From Spirochaetaceae bacterium (lineage in GTDB: Bacteria; Spirochaetota; Spirochaetia; Treponematales; Breznakiellaceae), in contig JAITCP010000024.1 in assembly GCA_031283025.1 (NCBI GenBank), positions 1 to 21,339 on the forward strand: DNA of 21,339 nucleotides, in the 5' to 3' direction. The notes under the pieces are model-generated. The model was not told the origin of the DNA, searched no databases, and saw nothing but the letters and a program-made list of their open reading frames with translations. Positions 5,624-12,961 of this stretch are shown in pieces (the stretch's first letter is position 1; the number at the start of each line of letters is the position of its first letter). The translations under genes and the position numbers were made by a program.

Positions 5624-6157
5624 TTAAGTTACACTCTCATACGATGGGCCGTTATTGTAACCAATGGCTTCCATTGTTACATCGGCCATGACATACCCCT
5701 TGCCGCTGGAAGAATCGGAATATTGGGTAACGATAGCCCAGTTGGCGAAACCGATAACGGCCCCATCTCCTCTCTTGTCGTAAAAATCTATATACGCTAT
5801 TTTTGTGGCCAGCGCTGTTTCGACAAGCTGTGAATCATCCGGGTTAAAGGCTTTCGCTGAAAAAGCCTTGTTTTGCCCGCGTACCGATTCTTTAGTTGTA
5901 TCAGCTAACAGCCTCGCTGACGGAATAAACCCCTTCATGGTAATGCTTGTCTGTATGCTGGTAGGATCAAGCGATACCGGAAGAATTTCCCCTAAACATT
6001 CCGCCCTCTGGATATTTATGCTTTTGCGGATGCTAAAATCCTGCACAAACCCGATTTCTTTCAGGCCGCTAACCCCCGTCTCGTCATCGGTAACCCTTAC
6101 TACGCAGTTTATGCCTTGTGCAAGGATGTCCCCGTCTACATTATATGATCCACTCAT
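5624..6157 (-). CDS. Contractile tail tube protein, 177 residues
   Basis: Forms the inner tube through which DNA passes. The length and beta-rich sequence fit the contractile tail tube (Mu/XkdM-type) family. N-terminal SGSYNVDGDILAQG, then a central strand-helix part with the YIDFYDKRG block and C-terminal ADVTMEAIGYNN, are of the expected character. The gene directly follows the sheath gene with an 11-base gap, the standard order. Assignment rests on size, fold character and synteny rather than on an invariant motif. Confidence 0.8.
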   Translation of the reverse strand: MSGSYNVDGDILAQGINCVVRVTDDETGVSGLKEIGFVQDFSIRKSINIQRAECLGEILPVSLDPTSIQTSITMKGFIPSARLLADTTKESVRGQNKAFSAKAFNPDDSQLVETALATKIAYIDFYDKRGDGAVIGFANWAIVTQYSDSSSGKGYVMADVTMEAIGYNNGPSYESVT

Positions 6158-6168
6158 GATTTCCCCCC

Positions 6169-7881
6169 TTATGCGGCTGCCGCCGAACTGTAGATCATGT
6201 TGTTAGACGTAATGAAAGTGAAGTTATTAGGAGCCCGGAGATTTTTTGAATACTCCAGGTAAGTTTTATCACCGTCAAAACGTACCTTAATGTCAAATAC
6301 CAATTCCCCGCTGCCCGACGTGGTAATAAGCCCCTGCACTCTCCATTGCTCGGCCTTACGCCGCAGGCAGCCTATAATTTCATCCTTGGACGGCATACTG
6401 GTTGTGCCGACCCTGCGGGAAAACGCCTTGCGTAAATCCCTGTCCATATACAGGGCTTCCCGGACGCAGGAACGCTCATTCAAAGCCAGGTTGTCATCCT
6501 GATAAGTTGTCATTGCCCGGATAACCACCAGCAGCCCGTCTTCATTGATGCCGCAAGGCATAATGCCGTTCTGGATCATCAAATTAAGATCAGACGTTTT
6601 CCGCTTCTGCCCAAAAGCGTTCACTTTAAGCTGCTTGTTGGTAAGCGCCGTAGCGACGCTCGTACCGGCTTCCATACCGGCAATTTTACAGGCCAGCATA
6701 CCCGGATCAATGTTTTCCGAAGCGCCGGTTATCGGGTTATTTGCAACAGCGTCATCAATAACCAGTGACATATATTCGGAATTAAGCTCTTTTGCCGCTG
6801 CAATAGCGTCTTCAAGGCCGGTCCCTTTGGGAAGGCCGCATAACCCCTGCCGTTCCTTCCTTGTTTCCGTCTTGCACATGGAAGTAATATGGTTTGAAAT
6901 GAGTATCCGCACGTCGTGATCTGTAGACGGGGTTGTTATGGACTGCACGTCTTCTTTTTCAAGGGCTTCCAGAGAATCCGCCCAATCGGCCACGGTATAC
7001 GTTCCCGCAGTCGCGCCGGAAAAATAGATAAAAGACCCGGTGTCTCCCGGCGCCGCAAACATACTGTTGCTTACAATCTCCACTTCCCCGATATACTGCA
7101 TGGAGGCAAGCGCCGTACAGAAAGCGTAAAGGTTGCTGTAGAAATCCGCATTACCCATAATTGACACCGCAGATGCGGTGTCAAGCTCCGCCGTTTTTAC
7201 GTTTGGCCTGTCGTCAATAAGCGTAGCGACATAAAACCCGGAATCATTAAGCCGTGAAACCAGCGCTTCCAATGTTTCGCACTCGTCCCAGGTGATTGTC
7301 ATGTTTGCATCCGGGTCATCGGCTGCATAAAGATCGCAGCCTGTGTTGGTAACGGTCATTGAAGCCGACGATCCTTCGCCGGAATACCGCACGGAGATTG
7401 ACTTCCTTACGATATTGTCCTGAACCACTTCATTCCCTTTGAAATTAACCAGAATCTTTTTGGAATTCGGGGCCTTCCCGTTCTGAACCCATATTTTGAT
7501 CTGGTTGGTATGAACGCCGTAATCCTTTGATTTTACCGATATTATATCGGTTGAGCCGTTTTTCAGGGTAATAGACGATCTTGTCCCTTTATTTACCCGC
7601 ATGGCGTACACTTGCTGGGGAACATAGTCATTGCTCCCGTTAAAAGCGTGAGCCACGGCGTCTAAAAGCTGCCCCCCCGCCAATAATTCCCTGGCTTCCG
7701 ATACGTCGGTTACGGGTATCAACGTATTGGGCATCCCCCCCATTGAATTCCCCATAATTACCAGATTATTGGCAACCGTCCCCGTACCGCTTGGCACGGT
7801 ATTCCGCCTGGAATAAACGCCCGGAATCCAGTGTACGGTACGTTTCCCCGCAGATTCAAATACTGCTCCACTAACACCCAT
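6169..7881 (-). CDS. Contractile tail sheath protein, 570 residues
   Basis: The outer contractile layer of the tail. The start at 7881 (MGVSGAVFESAGKRTVHWIPG) has AGGGGG six bases upstream; the ten-residue extension to 7911 lacks this. The N-terminal VPSGTGTVANNLVIMGNSMGG resembles the sheath N-terminal strand that locks onto neighbours. The C-terminal part (ALYMDRDLRKAFSRRVG..., then VQGLITTSGSGELVFDIKVRF) fits the conserved sheath C-terminal domain around the tube. Length is typical of Mu-like sheaths (about 500). Next to the tube gene and in the same operon. Confidence 0.87.
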   Translation of the reverse strand: MGVSGAVFESAGKRTVHWIPGVYSRRNTVPSGTGTVANNLVIMGNSMGGMPNTLIPVTDVSEARELLAGGQLLDAVAHAFNGSNDYVPQQVYAMRVNKGTRSSITLKNGSTDIISVKSKDYGVHTNQIKIWVQNGKAPNSKKILVNFKGNEVVQDNIVRKSISVRYSGEGSSASMTVTNTGCDLYAADDPDANMTITWDECETLEALVSRLNDSGFYVATLIDDRPNVKTAELDTASAVSIMGNADFYSNLYAFCTALASMQYIGEVEIVSNSMFAAPGDTGSFIYFSGATAGTYTVADWADSLEALEKEDVQSITTPSTDHDVRILISNHITSMCKTETRKERQGLCGLPKGTGLEDAIAAAKELNSEYMSLVIDDAVANNPITGASENIDPGMLACKIAGMEAGTSVATALTNKQLKVNAFGQKRKTSDLNLMIQNGIMPCGINEDGLLVVIRAMTTYQDDNLALNERSCVREALYMDRDLRKAFSRRVGTTSMPSKDEIIGCLRRKAEQWRVQGLITTSGSGELVFDIKVRFDGDKTYLEYSKNLRAPNNFTFITSNNMIYSSAAAA

Positions 7882-7891
7882 AGATTTCCCC

Positions 7892-8149
7892 CTAATTGGT
7901 TTTTGTGGCAAGGAGATTCTTTACGGCAATCTCCCACTTGTCCAATGACATTGTTTTCTCCTTGAATTTGGAGATTAACAAAGCCTCAATTCCCTTCTTT
8001 TGCGGACAATGCCGTAAAAACCTGTACAGGTTTACGGGCTTGTCCTTGTTTTCCGGCTTGCCCGGCTTTTGCTCCTGAACTTCGCCATCTTGCCCATTGG
8101 CTTCATTAAGCTCTGGAGTACCGCCGCCATTCTGATTGGCTTTCGACAT
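7892..8149 (-). CDS. Small phage protein of unknown function, 85 residues
   Basis: The ATG at 8149 has GGGAGG five bases upstream, so the longer reading to 8206 is rejected. The first 37 residues are polar and low in complexity (Gly, Glu, Gln, Pro, Lys). The rest looks like a small helical domain: LYRFLRHCPQKKGIEALLIS, then LDKWEIAVKNLL. The position just upstream of the sheath gene matches that of small, poorly conserved neck or tail proteins in Mu-like phages. No family recognised. Confidence 0.65.
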   Translation of the reverse strand: MSKANQNGGGTPELNEANGQDGEVQEQKPGKPENKDKPVNLYRFLRHCPQKKGIEALLISKFKEKTMSLDKWEIAVKNLLATKTN

Positions 8150-8183
8150 CTTTTCCTCCCCCCAGAAAATCCTGCTTTTTGTT

Positions 8184-8942
8184 TTAGCCATTTCCGCCCT
8201 CAACACTCAAATCGCCATGCGGATTTTCTATATTGGTATCTAATACAATCTGATCGATTGCATAATTCACATCAAAAGTTATGCTGCCACCGGCAAGAAT
8301 AACGTCAAACTGGTCATTCCATGCGCCCGATCTCTGGCCGCTTACCGTGTCATCGTCTATTTTTATATCGTATGATTGATACTTGTCTTCGGCTAAAACA
8401 TGGCGCAGATTGCCAATAACAAAAAGACGTAACTGTTCATAAATTTCATTTTTTAACTGGGTGTTTTCAGACCATATTTCAAGTGATATTTTATCCCGCC
8501 GGTATGTCCGTACCAGGAACCCAAAAATCATTTTCTTTTTATCTATATGCTGGTTTATAGCCTTTAACACTTCCGGCGCAACCACCGTACAAAGTCCCGG
8601 TATCTTTCGCTCTTTTTGCCTGCCATTTACGGTAACGGTTTCACTCGTATTCGTTATGGTGCCTATGTCTTCTTTGTCCAGCCCTATCCCTTCCACTTGT
8701 GGCGGCATTGGAAGATCATGCGGTTTTTCGTCTTCGTATGTCGATACCACTACCGCAGGGAACAGATCGGCGGCGTTAAGCCCTTTAGGATTCTTAAATA
8801 TCTTTGCAAACGGATGATCCAGCGTTGCCTTAACATGAAAATTTTCATAAAGACTTTCAGTATTTATGGTTTCAAAATAGTCATTTATCGCGGCTACAAT
8901 CGCCTGTTCGAGGATAAAGCCGCGGTTAAGGTAACAGACCAT
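8184..8942 (-). CDS. Putative tail terminator/neck protein, 252 residues
   Basis: I take ATG 8942 (MVCYLNRGFILEQAIVAAIN) as the start. The in-frame extension to 9035 runs through a terminator hairpin, so it is unlikely to be coding. The sequence has alternating helices and strands, with KKMIFGFLVRTYRRDKISLEIW and a late helix EIYEQLRLFVIGNLRHVL. The position between a gp10-like gene and the sheath is where tail terminator/completion proteins sit. That role is inferred from order alone. Its DNA is more AT-rich than the flanking head and sheath genes. It is preceded by its own promoter and a terminator-like hairpin, which is odd inside a structural operon. Confidence 0.6.
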   Translation of the reverse strand: MVCYLNRGFILEQAIVAAINDYFETINTESLYENFHVKATLDHPFAKIFKNPKGLNAADLFPAVVVSTYEDEKPHDLPMPPQVEGIGLDKEDIGTITNTSETVTVNGRQKERKIPGLCTVVAPEVLKAINQHIDKKKMIFGFLVRTYRRDKISLEIWSENTQLKNEIYEQLRLFVIGNLRHVLAEDKYQSYDIKIDDDTVSGQRSGAWNDQFDVILAGGSITFDVNYAIDQIVLDTNIENPHGDLSVEGGNG

Positions 8943-8976
8943 CCGTCCTAATCTCCCTTGATGGCCGCCCCCAAAC

Positions 8977-9027
8977 AAAAAGGGCAGCACAATACCAGCC
9001 ATAAGACCGGTATCCTGCTGCCCTTTT
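8977..9027 (-). terminator. Intrinsic terminator/attenuator hairpin in the leader of the 8942 gene
   Basis: A 12-bp perfect outer stem (aaaagggcagca at 8978-8989, tgctgccctttt at 9016-9027) encloses a second stem, ATACC/GGTAT (8992-8996, 9009-9013). Reading leftward, the stem ends in TTTTTGTTT, a classic terminator tail. It lies between a promoter at 9055-9083 and the start codon at 8942. The 5' arm (AAAAGGGCAGCAGGATACCGG) resembles that of the hairpin at 15840-15886. Confidence 0.8.
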
Positions 9028-9054
9028 CGGCGCATACAGATAATCTATATTTTG

Positions 9055-9083
9055 ATCATACCACCGTCAGCGGTATGTGTCAA
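9055..9083 (-). promoter_or_regulatory. Leftward near-consensus promoter inside the structural operon
   Basis: Minus-strand TTGACA (9078-9083), spacer of exactly 17, then TATGAT (9055-9060); start expected near 9048. The -35 box overlaps the stop codon of the gp10-like gene. The first structure transcribed is the terminator hairpin at 9027-8977, so the default product may be an RNA of about 75 bases. Confidence 0.7.
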
Positions 9084-9892
9084 TCATTCGCAAGGTCAGC
9101 CTGAAGACCGGCCTCTATTATTTCTTCTACCTTTGGGCGAGTGGTTCTTTCCAGCGCCGAAAGAACATCGACAGCCGGGACAGCCGGTCTGATCCAGCTT
9201 CCCTTTGGACTTGCCGCAGATATGATTCTGAACGTGAAATACTCGCTTCCGTCTGACTTTGTATCATCCGGGAAGCGTACCATGCCGTTGGCGTTCCCAT
9301 CGGCGTTTAAGCGATCCCCCCACTTATATTCTTGCCGCTCAACCGGCTGCCCTCTATAATTCTTTTCTACATGAATTGCCGTTGAGCCATCGCCTCTTAC
9401 GGCAATCTTGCGTGAAAACGCCATGGTTAACGCCTGTTTGTACATAGCCCCTGATATAAAATTGCCGCCAAAATGCGCCCGTTTCTTTCCCGCGCCCCAG
9501 CGGAACGGAACAATCAGGTATGGGATTCCGCCTGGGTGTTTTTCGTCAGTTTTTTTTGATACCCTGCTTTTTTTCCCGTATGGGTGGGTTTTCTTCATGT
9601 CAAGTTCGTCAGTGCCTTCCTGTATTCTTTTCATATACGGGGAATCGGTCTCAATATTTACGTCGAATGGAGCGTTTTCCCTTGTATGTATTGACTGGGC
9701 AAGGTTTGTAGAAGGCGATTTTATTTGCGGAATTCCTTGCAGGGAACCGCCGTTTGCCCACTCTTTCCATGTTCCTTCAATAAGTTGCGCCGCAGTGTTA
9801 AACGCCGCCCGTGTCGCCCGTAAGCCCTCTGGCCCCACATCCTTCATTAACCGTACAAACTCCGGCCCGACATCAATAGTAAATTTCATCAT
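9080..9892 (-). CDS. Putative tail completion / HK97 gp10-like protein, 270 residues
   Basis: It begins MMKFTIDVGPEFVRLMKDVGPEG, then a helix (ATRAAFNTAAQLIEGTWKEW). This is the usual N-terminus of gp10-like or virion-morphogenesis proteins that join head to tail. The middle has PYGKKSRVSKKTD and a basic, Gly-rich part; the C-terminus has the IRPAVPAVDVLSAL block and a terminal helix. At 270 residues it is longer than typical gp10 proteins (about 130-180), with an extra middle region. The ribosome site is weak (AGCGGA), and the gene may depend on translation of the small ORF just upstream in the same frame. Confidence 0.6.
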   Translation of the reverse strand: MMKFTIDVGPEFVRLMKDVGPEGLRATRAAFNTAAQLIEGTWKEWANGGSLQGIPQIKSPSTNLAQSIHTRENAPFDVNIETDSPYMKRIQEGTDELDMKKTHPYGKKSRVSKKTDEKHPGGIPYLIVPFRWGAGKKRAHFGGNFISGAMYKQALTMAFSRKIAVRGDGSTAIHVEKNYRGQPVERQEYKWGDRLNADGNANGMVRFPDDTKSDGSEYFTFRIISAASPKGSWIRPAVPAVDVLSALERTTRPKVEEIIEAGLQADLAND

Positions 9893-9904
9893 TTCCGCTT
9901 TAGC

Positions 9905-10012
9905 CTACCACCTTTTTAGCACTTTCCCAGACAACCGCCGTATTGACTTTTCCCATAATTTCTCCAATAAATAATATGTCAGGCTGCCATTGCCTGTGGA
10001 TTGAAACATCAT
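9905..10012 (-). CDS. Small coupled phage gene, 35 residues
   Basis: The ATG at 10012 overlaps the TGA of the upstream zinc-knuckle gene (ATGA), so translation is probably coupled. The product starts MMFQSTGNGSLTYYLL and has a basic C-terminal part (EKSIRRLSGKVLKRW). It ends in TAG, and the same frame continues through AKAE into the MMKF start of the next gene, with no other stop. It is thus either a separate tiny gene or the original N-terminus of that protein cut off by one amber codon. A rival 18-codon ORF in another frame (ATG at 9956, behind GGAG) also fits the gap. Confidence 0.5.
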   Translation of the reverse strand: MMFQSTGNGSLTYYLLEKLWEKSIRRLSGKVLKRW

Positions 10013-11199
10013 TGCAGATTGACCCCTTTTTTTTCGGAATAAGAGGTATACCATTTAACAACAACTTTTTTAGGCAAACGCTGATTTTCGCTTGTCCGTA
10101 ACTGCGGTATCTCTTTAATCACTACATAGGTTGGATTGACCTTATACGACACGCTGTAATTTTCGTGAGGTTCCGGGGCATCCTCACAAGCCCAACGTAT
10201 ACGGTTAGTCCCGGTGAGGATAAAATCTATTCCCTGTTTGTATTCACGATCCGCCCCGATACAGGATATTACATCCTGCACAAAAAAGGCCGCTAAAGTG
10301 TCATCTGTTCCAGATACCCGCTTTACGACATCTTTTTCAATCACCGCCCCTGATAAAACCGTCAGGACATCGCTTTCAGCGACATCGCAATTATAAGGGA
10401 AGGTTACAACCGCATCCCCCTGGTTTTGTATCATGGTTTCGGTATCTTGTTTCGACAGGTTTTGATTAAGCAGGGCAAAAATAAACGGCGGTATATATTC
10501 AACTCCGTAGGCGGTAAGCGGTTCGGTTATCTCCGTCGGCGGGGCAGGGGAGGGGTCATCATTCTCCCTCGGTTCTGTTGTTTCCGGCATAACCGGATCG
10601 CCTAATAAAAATAAATCAGTGCGGAATTCTTTTATATGATATTCAACGCCGGCAGCGTCTATAATTTTGTCAATTTTAATAATGTCGCCTGGGGCAGTAT
10701 GGTATAGCCCGTCTATCCCGTCCCGGCAGGACCGCAGCCCGGAAACCCTGTAATATCCCCCGCCTTCATTCTCGCAAGCGGCCTCCGAAACCCGCGCAGC
10801 CGTTTCTTTTGTCATTACGGCATATACATAAGTTCCCTTGACAATGGGGGTTTCCGAATTCAAGGTTATATACCTTCCGGTCTTTACGGCATTTTTGAAA
10901 ATTACCCTTTTATAGTCATAGATAAAATCAAGTTCGCAATCGGCATATTCCTCTGATACCTCTACAATACCCGAAATATCTACCATAAGGGTTTCTGTAA
11001 CGGTTAATTTAGCTTGGTATCCGTATATGATGCCCCGTCCGCCGCAACGCTTACAGTGAATATTCGGCTCCCCTGTTTCCTGGGGGGCGCACGGGCATTT
11101 TGTAGCGGTTCTCCAGCGTACCCACTGGCCATGACGCTCCAATAATGCTTCATAGTTTTCAAGTCCAAGATTGAGTACAACTGTTGATCTTTTACCCAA
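10009..11199 (-). CDS. Phage connector/neck protein with zinc knuckle, about 396 residues
   Basis: Cys35 and Cys37 (CPC) with Cys49 and Cys52 (CKRCGGRG) form a likely zinc-binding knuckle. A WVRWRT motif precedes it, and a beta-rich body follows, with a Pro/Glu-rich linker around residue 205-230 and a second beta-rich half. It lies between the adaptor-like gene and the gp10-like gene, so a head-closure or neck role is inferred. The start is uncertain. The only usual start codon is TTG at 11199, but a strong AGGAGGG sits about 19 bases from it. In frame, an ATC codon at 11211-11209 lies seven bases after that site and may be the true, non-standard start. Confidence 0.6.
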   Translation of the reverse strand: MGKRSTVVLNLGLENYEALLERHGQWVRWRTATKCPCAPQETGEPNIHCKRCGGRGIIYGYQAKLTVTETLMVDISGIVEVSEEYADCELDFIYDYKRVIFKNAVKTGRYITLNSETPIVKGTYVYAVMTKETAARVSEAACENEGGGYYRVSGLRSCRDGIDGLYHTAPGDIIKIDKIIDAAGVEYHIKEFRTDLFLLGDPVMPETTEPRENDDPSPAPPTEITEPLTAYGVEYIPPFIFALLNQNLSKQDTETMIQNQGDAVVTFPYNCDVAESDVLTVLSGAVIEKDVVKRVSGTDDTLAAFFVQDVISCIGADREYKQGIDFILTGTNRIRWACEDAPEPHENYSVSYKVNPTYVVIKEIPQLRTSENQRLPKKVVVKWYTSYSEKKGVNLQ

Positions 11200-11223
11200 G
11201 CCGTATCCGATAGCTTTACCCTC

Positions 11224-12345
11224 CTATAGGCTTCCCATAGGCAATGCCGCGTACTTCCTCTTGACTTCCTCAATAAAGCCGTCCAGTTCCTTAATATATT
11301 GCTGTATTCTCGCGCCGAAGTATGCCGATGTTGCGGACTGCGTACTGCTAAAAGATTCGCTCATGCCGTCCATTGACAAACTCGATGAAGAAAAACCGGC
11401 CATTAAGCCGTCCCCTACGGCGTTCAATATCCCTATGGCAGCGCATTTGCTTATTGCCATGCGGATGTCAAGGGGGACATCGGCGGCGGTTTCATACCCT
11501 GCGTCATAGTCTAGCTCATAAAACAAGTACATATTCAAGGTTTCCGTACCGTACATATTAGTAGCCTCTTGAATCCCCCGGATAGTTTCAGTTGGCCGTA
11601 ATGGGCGCTCTAAAAGTTTTATAACTCCCTTGTTTTTGTCTATAACTACTTTGTTTAACAGGCTTCTAACGCCCTCAAATCTAGTCAATATATTCAGTCT
11701 ATGTAACTGAATAATTGGCTTTTTCCTTGTTATTATTTTGCCAAATCTGGCTATTTTTGCATACTTAAATTCATACGGGCTTTCTTCCACGTCATAATCC
11801 TGCCCTTTCACAAGCCCTCTTTCCTGTGGTTTAGCCCTTGCCCGTACTTTTTTAATGGTTATTCCCAGCCGTCTTTCAATTTCGGCGACTGCCATATCAA
11901 CGAAATATTTTATCTGGTTATCATAAAAAATTTGGCCGTTATTTGCGCGGAAATCCACCCCGAACACCCACGTATATCTAATATCGTCCGGCGTACAAAT
12001 TTCTCCCCATTGTCCAATAGGCGGTTCGTAATTTCCAAAACTCCACCCGATAGGTTCTGAATTCCCGCAGCGCACCCAATTTGAATAGTAATAACTTTCA
12101 TCGTCAAGAGCGGTTTTATCAAATTCTACAGCCCGGTATGTATATACTCCGTCTTCTACATGGTGATCAATAATTTCGTTTTGTGCTTCTTTAGGTTCTG
12201 CAAGCTCATCTGCGCTAAATTCATTTTCCGTCCAAACTTGCCATTTCTTGCTGCCTTGTTTTAAGCGATCTACCCTGAACGGGCCGTTGCCTTGAATTGT
12301 TACAATTACTTTATTCTTTAAGGATTGAGCAATAACAACTATCAT
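11224..12345 (-). CDS. Putative head-tail adaptor / structural protein, 373 residues
   Basis: The ATG at 12345 (MIVVIAQSLKNKVIVTIQGNG) follows AAGGA at about eight bases; the GTG at 12366 is less likely. The N-terminal 120 residues look beta-rich and immunoglobulin-like, with YTYRAVEF and SYYYSNWVRCGN blocks. The rest resembles connector proteins (helical VDMAVAEIERRLGITIKKV, then a late helical region with IRMAISKCAAIGILNAVGDG and a C-terminal FIEEVKRKYAAL). Its place after the capsid gene supports a connector role. No decisive motif. Confidence 0.55.
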   Translation of the reverse strand: MIVVIAQSLKNKVIVTIQGNGPFRVDRLKQGSKKWQVWTENEFSADELAEPKEAQNEIIDHHVEDGVYTYRAVEFDKTALDDESYYYSNWVRCGNSEPIGWSFGNYEPPIGQWGEICTPDDIRYTWVFGVDFRANNGQIFYDNQIKYFVDMAVAEIERRLGITIKKVRARAKPQERGLVKGQDYDVEESPYEFKYAKIARFGKIITRKKPIIQLHRLNILTRFEGVRSLLNKVVIDKNKGVIKLLERPLRPTETIRGIQEATNMYGTETLNMYLFYELDYDAGYETAADVPLDIRMAISKCAAIGILNAVGDGLMAGFSSSSLSMDGMSESFSSTQSATSAYFGARIQQYIKELDGFIEEVKRKYAALPMGSL

Positions 12346-12373
12346 GCGCTTTTCCTTACCTCTCACATAAGAC

Positions 12374-12402
12374 AGCGGGGGATGGTGAGAGCATCCCCCG
12401 CT
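12374..12402. repeat. Strong inverted repeat between the linker protein and adaptor genes
   Basis: An 11-bp perfect stem (agcgggggatg at 12374-12384, catcccccgct at 12392-12402) with a 7-base loop. No T-run on either side, so it is not a typical intrinsic terminator. A smaller hairpin (CGCC-TAT-GGCG, 12420-12430) lies next to it. It may stabilise the capsid mRNA 3' end or mark a processing site. Confidence 0.55.
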
Positions 12403-12442
12403 TAGATTTCATACCAATACGCCTATGGCGCATAGATACCGC

Positions 12443-12961
12443 TTATTTGCCGAACCCCGGGCAGGTGTTCAGGTATTCGGCATCTCTGGGGTGAACGGTT
12501 GCCTTGCCGTCCTTATCGAAAGTGATCGGTTTGCCGGTAACGGCGGTGATTGTTTTTCCGGCCCGTTTGGTCGAAATAACCTCTACGCCGCCGCCGGGAT
12601 CGCCCTGCTTTCCGTTGGCATTGGAATTATCGGGCGGGGGCGGGTTGCCCTGTTGCTCATTGCCTTTTTCGCCGCTTCCGGCGGAATCGGTTTTAGGGGG
12701 CGGGTTGCCCTGTTGCTCATCGCTTTTTTCGCTGGTATCGGTTTTATCAGAATCAGTACCAGGGCCTTCCGCCCCGCCGTCCACAAGTTCTGTAATGGCT
12801 TTAATAAGCCCTTCCCGATCATAGCCGTCCCACAACTCAATGCCGTTATCTATGGCAAGCTGTTTCAGGGCTTCATCCGACATTGCCGGAAGATCAGCAA
12901 GATCAATCTGCTGCTGATCACCGGCGGGGACTTCCGTCCCCGTTTTCCGGTTTTTACCCAT
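12443..12961 (-). CDS. Rho-N/HeH-like domain phage protein with repeat linker, 172 residues
   Basis: Residues 20-62 (LADLPAMSDEALKQLAIDNGIEL, then DREGLIKAITELV) have the helix-extended loop-helix pattern of Rho N-terminal/SAP-like domains that bind nucleic acid; such proteins often follow the capsid gene. A disordered linker of Gly, Asp, Lys and Pro follows, with a tandem 20-residue repeat (the EQQGNPPP copies). The C-terminus TGKPITFDKDGKATVHPRDAEY...CPGF is a compact conserved-looking tail. The start lies inside the capsid gene (8-base overlap), with GGAGGG seven bases upstream. Confidence 0.65.
   Translation of the reverse strand: MGKNRKTGTEVPAGDQQQIDLADLPAMSDEALKQLAIDNGIELWDGYDREGLIKAITELVDGGAEGPGTDSDKTDTSEKSDEQQGNPPPKTDSAGSGEKGNEQQGNPPPPDNSNANGKQGDPGGGVEVISTKRAGKTITAVTGKPITFDKDGKATVHPRDAEYLNTCPGFGK
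12636..12720. repeat. Tandem 60-bp repeat in the linker-coding region
   Basis: The 25-bp block starting gggggcgggttgccctgttg occurs at 12636-12660 and again at 12696-12720, a period of exactly 60 bp (20 codons). The bases between are similar but not identical. The unit keeps the reading frame, so gain or loss would only alter linker length. Confidence 0.7.

Noticed and set aside
7882..7911. Ten-residue N-terminal extension of the sheath
   Set aside because: The internal ATG at 7881 has AGGGGG at ideal distance, and the extension overlaps the previous gene.
8943..9035. 31-residue N-terminal extension of the 8942 gene
   Set aside because: It reads through the terminator hairpin and has no ribosome site; its Gly/Leu-rich sequence is a by-product of the stem.
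11004..11273. 89-residue ORF overlapping the zinc-knuckle gene start
   Set aside because: Out of frame with the Cys motif, and its DNA is explained by the two flanking genes.
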